Of a stretch of DNA of 64,000 bases, positions 18,867 to 26,396 are shown in pieces; the first letter of the stretch is position 1; every line of letters starts with the position of its first letter. The notes beneath the pieces were generated by a model. That model had not been told where the DNA came from. It ran no database searches and saw only the letters and a program-made list of their open reading frames with translations. The position numbers and the translations under genes are program-made. Origin of the DNA: Dongia_B sp035539075 (GTDB taxonomy: Bacteria; Pseudomonadota; Alphaproteobacteria; Dongiales; Dongiaceae). Location of the stretch: contig DATLJB010000031.1 in the NCBI GenBank assembly GCA_035539075.1, forward strand, positions 1 through 64,000, given 5' to 3'.

Positions 18867-19950
18867 TATCGATCTCGGCCATATGCGCGCCGCCTTGTCC
18901 CTGGCAAGGCGGGGCCTCGGCCGGGTCGCGCCCAACCCTTCGGTTGGCTGCGTCATTCTCGACCGCATCGGACGCGTGGTCGGCCGCGGCCACACCCAGC
19001 CGGGCGGCCGGCCGCATGCCGAGACCGAAGCGCTGCGCCAGGCCGGCGCGGCGGCGGCCGGCGGCACCGCCTACGTCACCCTGGAGCCCTGTGCCCATTA
19101 CGGCAAGACGCCGCCTTGCGCCGAAGCCCTGATCGCCGCCGGCATCGGGCGCTGCGTCGTGGCGCTCCAGGACCCCGATCCCCGGGTCGCGGGCAAGGGG
19201 CTCGGGATGCTGCGGCAAGCCGGCATCGAGGTCACCCTGGGCGTCCTGGCGGACGAGGCGGCGGAGGCCAATGCCGGTTTCCTGAAGCGGGTGCAGCAGG
19301 GGCGGCCGCTGGTCGGCCTGAAGCTTGCCACCACCCTGGACGGCAGGATCGCCACCAGCAGCGGCGAGAGCCAATGGATCACCGGCCCGGCAGCCCGCCA
19401 ATACGGCCATCTGCTGCGCGCCGGCTTCGATGCCATCCTGATCGGCTCCGGAACCGCTCTGGCGGACAATCCCAGCCTGACCTGCCGGCTGCCCGGGCTC
19501 GAGCAGCGCTCGCCGGTGCGGCTGGTGCTTGACCGGCGCCTGCGCCTGCCGCTGGACAGCGATCTGGTGCGGACCGCAAGAACGGTGCCGGTCTGGCTCA
19601 TCACCGGCGAAGGTCATGCCGACGCCGGGCTGGCTGCCTATCGGGCGGCGGGGGTCGAGGTCCTGGCCCTGGCCGGCACCGATCCCGGCAGCATCCTGTC
19701 CGCGCTGGGCGCCCGCGGCCTCACCCGGGTCCTGATCGAGGGCGGGGCGCAGGTGGCGACGGCGTTTTTGCAGGCAAAGGCGGTAGACCGGCTGTTCTGG
19801 CTGCGGGCCGGCAGCATCATGGGGGGCGACGGATTGGCCGCCATCGGCGGTCTCGGCCTCCAGCGGCTGTCCGACATGCAGCGTTTTCACCTCAGCTCCG
19901 CGCAGCGCCTCGGTGGGGACTATCTGGAAACATACCGGCATTTATCGTAA
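18853..19950 (+). CDS. ribD: Bifunctional riboflavin deaminase/reductase RibD
   Basis: Carries out steps two and three of riboflavin synthesis. The N-terminal zinc deaminase (residues ~5-150) has GRPHAETEALR with the zinc His and catalytic Glu, and PCAHYGKTPPC with two zinc Cys. The C-terminal reductase (residues ~155-360) has LKLATTLDGRIATSSGESQW and VLIEGGAQVATAF. I place the start at GTG 18853, overlapping nrdR by 14 bp, because it gives the family-length N-terminus TPTDIDLGHMRAAL before the conserved helix; GTG 18847 and ATG 18883 are alternatives. Length 365 aa, as usual. Confidence 0.93.
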   Translation: MTPTDIDLGHMRAALSLARRGLGRVAPNPSVGCVILDRIGRVVGRGHTQPGGRPHAETEALRQAGAAAAGGTAYVTLEPCAHYGKTPPCAEALIAAGIGRCVVALQDPDPRVAGKGLGMLRQAGIEVTLGVLADEAAEANAGFLKRVQQGRPLVGLKLATTLDGRIATSSGESQWITGPAARQYGHLLRAGFDAILIGSGTALADNPSLTCRLPGLEQRSPVRLVLDRRLRLPLDSDLVRTARTVPVWLITGEGHADAGLAAYRAAGVEVLALAGTDPGSILSALGARGLTRVLIEGGAQVATAFLQAKAVDRLFWLRAGSIMGGDGLAAIGGLGLQRLSDMQRFHLSSAQRLGGDYLETYRHLS

Positions 19951-20011
19951 GACAGTCGCGAAACAGCCTGGGCCGATCCGGCCTGGCTGGCTAACTGGTT
20001 GAGTTTTCAGC

Positions 20012-20605
20012 ATGTTCACTGGGATTATTACTGACCTGGGCAAGGTCCGCGCGGTCGCGGCCGGCCCGGTTACGAAACTCAAGATCGATACCGCCTTCGA
20101 TACGGCGACGATAGATCTCGGCGCCTCGGTGGCGTGCAACGGCATCTGCCTCAGCGTAGTGGAAAAAGCGCCCGGCTGGATGGCCTTCGAAGTCAGCAAC
20201 GAAACCATCGACAAGACCACGCTGGGCGACTGGCGCGCCGGCACCCCGGTCAATCTGGAACGCGCCTTGAAACTCGGCGACGAGCTCGGCGGCCATATGG
20301 TCAGCGGCCATGTCGACGGCGTCGGTGTGATCATCGCGGTGAAGCCCGATGGCGGCAGCACCCGCATCGAGATCGAGGCGCCGGCCAATCTCGCACGCTC
20401 GATTGCCGCCAAGGGATCGATCACCGTCGACGGCGTCTCGCTGACGGTCAACGAAGTGACGGACCGGGTCTTTGGCGTGAACATCATTCCGATCACCCAG
20501 ACGGCAACCAATCTCGGGGCCGCCAAGGCCGGCGTCCGCGTCAACCTGGAAATCGACCTGATCGCACGCTATGTCGCCCGCCTGCTGGGCAAGGAGGCCG
20601 CGTGA
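20012..20605 (+). CDS. ribE: Riboflavin synthase, alpha subunit
   Basis: Dismutates two 6,7-dimethyl-8-ribityllumazine molecules to riboflavin. The 197-aa protein has the invariant start MFTGIITDLG and two lumazine-binding repeats (residues ~1-95 and ~98-190), with VACNGICLSV in the first and GSITVDGVSLTVNEV in the second, plus GHMVSGHVDGVG. The 61-bp gap after ribD holds no FMN riboswitch. Its stop overlaps the start of the next gene (GTGA), implying coupling. Confidence 0.96.
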   Translation: MFTGIITDLGKVRAVAAGPVTKLKIDTAFDTATIDLGASVACNGICLSVVEKAPGWMAFEVSNETIDKTTLGDWRAGTPVNLERALKLGDELGGHMVSGHVDGVGVIIAVKPDGGSTRIEIEAPANLARSIAAKGSITVDGVSLTVNEVTDRVFGVNIIPITQTATNLGAAKAGVRVNLEIDLIARYVARLLGKEAA

Positions 20606-21765
20606 CCTTCGACGATGTGATCTCGCCGGCTTCCGACATCATCGACGATGCCAAGGCCGGCCGCATGTTCATCCTGGTCGATGACGAAGACCGCGAGAAC
20701 GAGGGCGATCTCGTCATCCCGGCGCAGATGGCAACCGCCGAAGCAATCAATTTCATGGCGCGGTTCGGCCGCGGCCTGATCTGCCTCACCATGGAGCGCG
20801 AGCGGGTCGAGCAGCTCGGCCTGCCCTTGATGGCGCAGCGCAACGGCACGCGCCATCAGACCGCGTTCACCGTGTCGATCGAGGCGCGGGAAGGGGTGAC
20901 GACAGGTATCTCGGCGCATGATCGCGCCCGCACCGTCGCGGTTGCCATCGATCCCGGCAAGGGCCCGCATGACATCGTCTCGCCGGGCCATATCTTTCCG
21001 TTGATGGCGCGCGATGGCGGCGTCCTGGTCCGCACCGGCCACACCGAGGCCTCGGTCGATATCGCCCGGCTTGCCGGCCTCATTCCCGCCGGCGTCATCT
21101 GCGAGATCATGAATGACGACGGCACCATGGCGCGCCGCGACGACCTGATCCAGTTCGCCCAGCTGCATGGCCTGAAGATCGGCACCATCCGCGATCTGAT
21201 CGCCTATCGCCGCCGCTATGACCGCATCATCGCACGGACCCTGGAAACCAGCTTCAAGAGCCGCCATGGCGGCGACTTCAAGATGTATGTCTACACCAAT
21301 CAGGTGGCACATTCCGAACATGTCGCCCTGGTGAAAGGCGACATTCATGGCGATGACGCGGTGCTGGTGCGGATGCATGCCATGAGCGTGCTGGACGATG
21401 TGCTGGGCGATGCCGAAAGCGGCCGTGCCGGCGAACTGACGGCGGCCATGGATCTGGTCAGCCGGGAAGGGCGGGGGGTCATCGTGCTCATCCGCGAGCC
21501 TTTGCCGACCAGCCTCTCCGATGCCGTGCGTGCCCGCACCGAATTGCTGGAGCAGCCGCATCACGATGATGCTCATCTCGAGGGCGAGGCTGCCAAGGGG
21601 CCGCGCGCGGAATTGCGCGACTATGGCATCGGCGCCCAGATTCTGCTCGATCTCGGCGTCCGCAGGATGACGCTGCTCAGCAACCGCAAGAAAACCATTA
21701 TCGGCCTGGATGGCTACGGCCTTACCGTGGTCGGCGAGCGGCCGATCCCGCTCGACACTCTCTGA
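20602..21765 (+). CDS. ribBX: 3,4-dihydroxy-2-butanone 4-phosphate synthase with degenerate GTP cyclohydrolase II domain (RibBX)
   Basis: The N-terminal half (residues ~1-205) is an intact RibB domain: DDEDRENEGDLVIPA, GVTTGISAHDRA, RTGHTEASVDIARLAGL and CEIMNDDGTMAR supply metal and substrate ligands. The C-terminal half aligns with GTP cyclohydrolase II, but the three zinc cysteines are missing: the region that reads SECLTGDALFSLRCDCG in E. coli RibA is here AMSVLDDVLGDAESG. The catalytic RQEGRN loop is also gone. This matches the described proteobacterial RibBX variant, so a separate RibA must exist elsewhere. The GTG start is backed by AAGGAGG at 20591-20597. Length 387 aa. Confidence 0.92.
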   Translation: MTFDDVISPASDIIDDAKAGRMFILVDDEDRENEGDLVIPAQMATAEAINFMARFGRGLICLTMERERVEQLGLPLMAQRNGTRHQTAFTVSIEAREGVTTGISAHDRARTVAVAIDPGKGPHDIVSPGHIFPLMARDGGVLVRTGHTEASVDIARLAGLIPAGVICEIMNDDGTMARRDDLIQFAQLHGLKIGTIRDLIAYRRRYDRIIARTLETSFKSRHGGDFKMYVYTNQVAHSEHVALVKGDIHGDDAVLVRMHAMSVLDDVLGDAESGRAGELTAAMDLVSREGRGVIVLIREPLPTSLSDAVRARTELLEQPHHDDAHLEGEAAKGPRAELRDYGIGAQILLDLGVRRMTLLSNRKKTIIGLDGYGLTVVGERPIPLDTL

Positions 21766-21780
21766 CAGACAGGAACCAAA

Positions 21781-22257
21781 ATGCCCGACAAGCCGCATGT
21801 GCTGATCGTCGAAGCCCGCTTCTATGATGATATCCAGGATGCCCTGCTGCAAGGCGCCACCCGTGCCCTGAAAAAGGGCGGCGCCAGCTATGAGGTCATC
21901 ACGGTTCCCGGCGCCCTGGAAATCCCTGCCGCCATCCGCTTCGCCGTCAAGGCGCAGGCCGAAGGCAAGCTCGCCAAGCCCTATCACGGTTTCATCGCCC
22001 TCGGCTGCGTGATCCGCGGCGAGACCACGCATTATGAGACCGTCTGCAATGAGAGCGCGCGCGGTCTCATGGATTTGTCGCTGCAGCACAGCCTGGCGAT
22101 TGGCAACGGCATCCTGACGGTAGAGAATGAAGAACAGGCCGCTGCCCGTACCCGGTCGGGCGAAGACGACAAGGAAGCCAATAAGGGCGGCGGTGCGGCC
22201 GAGGCCTGCCTGGCGATGATTGCCCTGAAGGGCCGTTTCGGCCTTGCCGGCGTGTGA
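21781..22257 (+). CDS. ribH: 6,7-dimethyl-8-ribityllumazine synthase
   Basis: Condenses dihydroxybutanone phosphate with the pyrimidinedione to give lumazine, the riboflavin synthase substrate. The 158-aa product has VEARFYDDI at the N-terminus, VPGALEIPAAI, LGCVIRGETTHYETVCNES with the catalytic His, and LSLQHSLAIGNGILTVEN. It follows ribBX by 15 bp and completes the ribD-E-BX-H set in this operon. Confidence 0.96.
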   Translation: MPDKPHVLIVEARFYDDIQDALLQGATRALKKGGASYEVITVPGALEIPAAIRFAVKAQAEGKLAKPYHGFIALGCVIRGETTHYETVCNESARGLMDLSLQHSLAIGNGILTVENEEQAAARTRSGEDDKEANKGGGAAEACLAMIALKGRFGLAGV

Positions 22258-22301
22258 TGTCGGTTCTTTGCGGGCGAATATAGGCGGACGGGTATAGGTC
22301 A

Positions 22302-22823
22302 ATGACGAGCAAAGACAAGAAAGACGCCTTCGCCGAGCGCGGCAAACAACTGGCCCTGACGCGCAGCGCCGCCCGGCTGGCGGCCGTTCAGGCGCTTTAT
22401 CAATGGGAGGTGGCAGGCGGCAAGCCGGAAGCCATCGTGCGGGAATTTGCCGATCACCGGTTGAAGGAAATCGTCGATGGCGCAGAACTGCCGCCGGCCG
22501 ACCTCAAGCTCTTCACCAACATCGTCGTCGGCGCTGCCACCCATGTGAAGGAGCTCGACGACATGATCGCCGGCGTGCTGACGGAAGATTGGACCGTCGA
22601 GCGCCTGGAGGCGATCCTGCGCGCCATCCTGCGCTGCGGCACCTATGAACTGGTCCATCGGCCCGACGTACCGCCACGCGTCACGATCGCCGAATATGTG
22701 TCTGTCACCGACGCCTTCTTCAGCGCCCGGGAGACCGGCCTGACCAATGGCATTCTCGACCAGCTCGCCCGCAGCCTGCGGCCGGACGAGATGGCCCGAC
22801 GCAGCGGGAACAGCCCGGCCTGA
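22302..22823 (+). CDS. nusB: Transcription antitermination protein NusB
   Basis: All-helical RNA-binding protein that, with NusE and NusG, supports rRNA antitermination. 173 aa. It has the N-terminal RSAARLAAVQALYQWEVAG, then VVGAATHVKELDDMI, and the C-terminal LRCGTYELVHRPDVPPRVTI and AEYVSVTDAFFS segments typical of alphaproteobacterial NusB. It is 44 bp after ribH and one base before thiL, a conserved linkage. Confidence 0.95.
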   Translation: MTSKDKKDAFAERGKQLALTRSAARLAAVQALYQWEVAGGKPEAIVREFADHRLKEIVDGAELPPADLKLFTNIVVGAATHVKELDDMIAGVLTEDWTVERLEAILRAILRCGTYELVHRPDVPPRVTIAEYVSVTDAFFSARETGLTNGILDQLARSLRPDEMARRSGNSPA

Positions 22824-22824
22824 C

Positions 22825-23838
22825 ATGGCGGGATCAGGCGCTGAGACAGCCGCAGGATTGCCGGGCGAGTTCACCGTCATTCGGCGCTATTTCGCGCCAT
22901 TGGCAAAGGGCATGCCCGGCGCCCTCGATCTGACGGATGACGCCTGCACCTGGCAACCTGCAGCCGGCGAGGAAGTTGTCCTGACGGTCGATGCGCTGGT
23001 CGCCGGCATCCACTTTCTCCGCAGTGACCCGGCCGATCTGGTGGCGCGCAAGATGCTGCGCGTCAATCTCTCCGATCTGGCGGCCAAGGGCGCTAAGCCG
23101 GTCGGCTATCTGATGACCGTCGCCGTCGACGCCTCGGTCGACGAGGCCTGGATCGCAGACTTCGCGCAAGGCCTGGCGCAGGATCAAAAGCTCTTCGACA
23201 TCCATTTGATGGGCGGCGACACGGTCAAGACGCCGGGACCTTTGAGCCTGTCCCTGACAGCCATCGGCACTGTCCCGGCGGGGCAGGCGCTGCGGCGCAA
23301 GGGGGCGAAACCCGGCGACCTCGTCTTCGTGACGGGCACGATTGGCGACGGCTATCTTGGGCTGCAGGCATTGCACGGTCGCCTGGCGGATATCAGCTGG
23401 GATCATCGGACGTTTCTGGCCGGTCGGTATCAGCTGCCGGAACCGCGTGTGGCCTTCGGACAGGAGTTGCGGCGGCGGGCGCTCGCTTCGGCCGCGATGG
23501 ATGTTTCCGACGGCCTGATCGCCGATCTCGGCCATCTTGCCGAGGCTTCCGGCTGCGGCGCCATTCTGTGCAGCGACCAAGTGCCCTTGTCTGACGCGGC
23601 CGCCGGCCTGGTCGCTGAAAACCCTGATCTGATGATGGCTCTGCTGGCCGGCGGCGACGACTACGAGATCCTGTTCACGGCCACGGCGGATAGGCGGGGC
23701 GAAATCGAGGCCCTGGGACAGTCGCTGCAACTGGCCGTGACAGAGATCGGCACCTGCGTCACGGGCGCCGAGGTTGCGGTCACCGATCGGGACGGAAATA
23801 TTATCCCATTGACCCACAAGGGATATTCTCATTTTTAG
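22825..23838 (+). CDS. thiL: Thiamine-monophosphate kinase
   Basis: Phosphorylates thiamine monophosphate to the active diphosphate. The 337-aa PurM-like protein has the Mg/ATP ligands in LTDDACTW, VLTVDALVAGIHF and LSDLAAKGAKP, the MGGDTVKTPGPLSLSLTAIG strand, AMDVSDGLIADLGHLAE, and LLAGGDDYEILFTA. I took the ATG at 22825, one base after the nusB stop; an earlier in-frame ATG would lie inside nusB and give a foreign N-terminus. Last gene of the long rib-nus operon. Confidence 0.94.
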   Translation: MAGSGAETAAGLPGEFTVIRRYFAPLAKGMPGALDLTDDACTWQPAAGEEVVLTVDALVAGIHFLRSDPADLVARKMLRVNLSDLAAKGAKPVGYLMTVAVDASVDEAWIADFAQGLAQDQKLFDIHLMGGDTVKTPGPLSLSLTAIGTVPAGQALRRKGAKPGDLVFVTGTIGDGYLGLQALHGRLADISWDHRTFLAGRYQLPEPRVAFGQELRRRALASAAMDVSDGLIADLGHLAEASGCGAILCSDQVPLSDAAAGLVAENPDLMMALLAGGDDYEILFTATADRRGEIEALGQSLQLAVTEIGTCVTGAEVAVTDRDGNIIPLTHKGYSHF

Positions 23839-23939
23839 CAGTTTGGCAGAATCATTAGATGGCCAGCTGTTTAGTTAAACCTTGTTAACCAAAAGCCCCT
23901 TACACTCCGCTCCGGAAAACGATTCGGACCGTCTCGCGG

Positions 23940-24380
23940 ATGAAAAAGCTCCTGCTCATCCTGATTTTACTGCTGCTTCTCGGCGGCGGAGCAGGTGCTG
24001 CCTGGTGGTTCTATCTGCGCAAGCCCGACAATGCCGCCCCGCCGCCCCCGCCTGCGCCGACCTTGACCAAGGTCGATCTCGAGGCGCTTCCCGTTTCGGT
24101 GATCAAAGGCAGCCGCGTCGCCCGCGTCTTTTATCTCAAGCTGACCTTGATCTTCGATTCGCCGAAGAAACAGGACAAGGTTGAAAAGATCATGCCGCGG
24201 CTGCTCGACGGCTTCTGCGTCGAGTTGCATGAATTGCTTGCGCGCAAGCTGATGGAAGAAAGCGACTATAACAACGACCTCATCACCCTGCGCCTGCAGG
24301 AGGTCGCCGATCGCCTGATGGGGCCGGGCACGGTCACCAAGGTCAGCATCTCCGGCATCGACCGCCAAGAGTTCAAATAA
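23940..24380 (+). CDS. FliL-like single-pass membrane protein
   Basis: A 146-aa protein with one N-terminal membrane helix (KKLLLILILLLLLGGGAGAA, then WWFY), a proline-rich linker (PPPPPAPT) and a periplasmic domain resembling FliL: VFYLKLTLIFDSPKKQDKVE, IMPRLLDGFCVELHELL, TLRLQEVADRLMGPG and a final strand. FliL binds the flagellar stator near the MS ring. No flagellar gene lies nearby; the neighbours are thiL and an acyl-CoA ligase, so this may be a FliL-fold protein with another role. A 101-bp AT-rich gap precedes it and could hold its promoter. Confidence 0.65.
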   Translation: MKKLLLILILLLLLGGGAGAAWWFYLRKPDNAAPPPPPAPTLTKVDLEALPVSVIKGSRVARVFYLKLTLIFDSPKKQDKVEKIMPRLLDGFCVELHELLARKLMEESDYNNDLITLRLQEVADRLMGPGTVTKVSISGIDRQEFK

Positions 24381-24550
24381 GCAGTTCGAAAAAGGGGCGG
24401 GCAGACCGCGAGAAAGAAGCGCGTCATGGGGCGATCTTTTCGCTTGCCCGATTTTCGGCCACGGGGGCATCCTTAGCGCCACAATAGCCGCACGAAGCGG
24501 CATTCATCGGCAGCATTGATCGCCAGTGGCGAGGGCGCAGGGGAGGGGCG

Positions 24551-26170
24551 ATGTTGATCTATGAGATCGGATTGGAGCGGAATGCCGGCAATTATGTTCC
24601 GCTGACACCGGTATCCTTCCTGGAGAGATCGGCGCAGGTCTATCCACATAAGACCGCGATGATCGAAGGTGAGCGCCAAGTCACCTATCGCGAGATGTTT
24701 CGCCGCTGCCGACAATTCGCCGATCGGCTCCGTGCCCTGCGGGTCGGCTATCACGACACGGTCTCGGTGCTGGCGCCTAACTGCATTGCCCTGCTTGAAG
24801 CGCATTATGGCATCGCCATGGCGGGCGGCGTGCTCAATGCCATCAACTATCGGCTCGACGGTCCGACCATCGCATTCATCCTCAATCACGGCCACAGCAA
24901 GGTGCTGCTGGTGGATTCGGAGTTTGTCCCCCAGGCGCGCCAGGCCCTGCAACTGATCGGCCGCGATATACCGGTGATCGAGATCGTCGCCGCCGGTTAT
25001 CCCGGCAGCGAAGGCCAGTGGACCAGCTATGAGGATTTTCTTGCCGGTGGCGACCCGGAAGCGCCCATCGACTGGCCACAGGATGAGTGGCAATCGATCG
25101 CCCTCAATTACACCTCAGGAACCACCGGCGATCCGAAGGGCGTCGTCTATCATCATCGGGGCGCCTATCTGAACGCGCTCGGAAATGCCCTGGCCACGCA
25201 CCTTACCCCCGATAGCGTCTATCTCTGGACCCTGCCGATGTTTCACTGCAACGGCTGGACCTATACCTGGGGCGTCACCGCGGTGGGAGCGACACATGTC
25301 TGCCAGCGCGCCATCGTGCCGGCGCAGATCTTCGCCAAGATCGCCCGCCATCGCGTGACACAAATGTGCGGCGCCCCGGTCGTTCTCACCATGCTGGCTT
25401 TCGCCCCGGAAAGCGATCGCGTTGCCTTCTCGCATCGGGTGAAGATCACAACCGGCGGCGCAGCGCCCACCAGCACGATCATCGCCAGGATGGAGGCACT
25501 CGGCTTCACCGTCACCCATGCCTATGGCCTGACCGAGACCTACGGACCGGCAACCCTCTGCGAGTGGCAACGCGACTGGGATGGCCTGGCATTGGAAGAA
25601 CGCGCCAGCAAAATGGCGCGGCAGGGTGTGGCCTATATCACCGCGGCAGGCGCCACCGTCATCGACCCTGCTACCGGCCGGGAGCAGCCGGCGGATGGCG
25701 AGACCATGGGCGAGATCGCCCTGCGCGGCAACACGGTGATGAAGGGCTACCTGCTCAATCCGACGGCGACCGAGGCCGTGCTGAAGGACGGCTGGTTCCG
25801 TTCCGGCGATCTCGGCGTCAAGCATCCGGATGGCTATATCGAGGTCAAGGACCGGTCCAAGGATGTGATCATTTCCGGCGGCGAAAACATTTCCTCGCTG
25901 GAAGTCGAAGAGGTGCTGTCCCGCCACCCGGCCGTGCGCGAAGTCGCCGTCGTCGCAAAGCCCGATGCCCATTGGGGCGAAGTGCCCTGTGCCTTCATCG
26001 CGCTGAAAAGCGGCGCAGAAAACGTAACGGCCGACTCGGTGATCGACTGGTGCCGCAGCGAAATGGCCGGCTTCAAGCGGCCGCGCTGCGTGGTCTTTGG
26101 CGAACTGCCGAAGACGCTGACCGGCAAGGTGCAGAAATTCGTCCTGCGGCAGCGCGCCACCGAGTTCTGA
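24551..26170 (+). CDS. AMP-forming acyl-CoA synthetase
   Basis: ANL-superfamily ligase of 539 aa that activates a carboxylic acid through an acyl-adenylate to the CoA ester. Motifs in order: the P-loop YTSGTTGDPKGVVYHHRG, the aromatic site WTLPMFHCNGWTYTWG, YGLTETYGP, SGDLGVKHPDGYIEVKDRSK, ISGGENISSLEVEEVLSRHP and the catalytic lysine in KTLTGKVQKFVLR. The layout is of the DmdB/medium-chain acyl-CoA synthetase type, so short- or medium-chain acids, or 3-methylmercaptopropionate, are likely substrates; sequence alone does not decide. The start ATG at 24551 follows AGGGGAGGGG. Confidence 0.88.
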   Translation: MLIYEIGLERNAGNYVPLTPVSFLERSAQVYPHKTAMIEGERQVTYREMFRRCRQFADRLRALRVGYHDTVSVLAPNCIALLEAHYGIAMAGGVLNAINYRLDGPTIAFILNHGHSKVLLVDSEFVPQARQALQLIGRDIPVIEIVAAGYPGSEGQWTSYEDFLAGGDPEAPIDWPQDEWQSIALNYTSGTTGDPKGVVYHHRGAYLNALGNALATHLTPDSVYLWTLPMFHCNGWTYTWGVTAVGATHVCQRAIVPAQIFAKIARHRVTQMCGAPVVLTMLAFAPESDRVAFSHRVKITTGGAAPTSTIIARMEALGFTVTHAYGLTETYGPATLCEWQRDWDGLALEERASKMARQGVAYITAAGATVIDPATGREQPADGETMGEIALRGNTVMKGYLLNPTATEAVLKDGWFRSGDLGVKHPDGYIEVKDRSKDVIISGGENISSLEVEEVLSRHPAVREVAVVAKPDAHWGEVPCAFIALKSGAENVTADSVIDWCRSEMAGFKRPRCVVFGELPKTLTGKVQKFVLRQRATEF

Positions 26171-26396
26171 ACCCACGAAATCCCATTCCAAAAACTGATT
26201 CCCGCACCGGATAAATCCGGGGCAGCAACGGATTCCCGCACGGCGCATTCGTCGCCGCCTGCGACAATTTGCCATGTCCCGCCGATTGCTTTACGTTTTC
26301 CCGGCCTGGTCCAAACGATGGGAGGTCAATGGGTCGGGCGACATATCAGTTGCGTCTTGTTCGAAAATAAACCCAACGGGATGAAGGGGTAAGAAT

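Noticed and set aside
19951..20011. FMN riboswitch in the rib operon
   Set aside because: The gaps in nrdR-ribD-ribE-ribBX-ribH are short and hold no RFN-like conserved blocks.
20602..21765. Bifunctional RibBA
   Set aside because: The zinc cysteines and catalytic loop of GTP cyclohydrolase II are absent, so only the RibB activity can be supported.
20569..22302. Long open frame (577 codons) on the - strand opposite ribBX and ribH
   Set aside because: It lies exactly opposite well-supported genes and arises from high third-position GC; the translation is low in complexity and matches no family.
24060..24080. RutR-like sequence TTGACCAAGGTCGA inside the FliL-like gene
   Set aside because: It is inside coding sequence, lacks the 2-bp centre spacing and one arm is incomplete.
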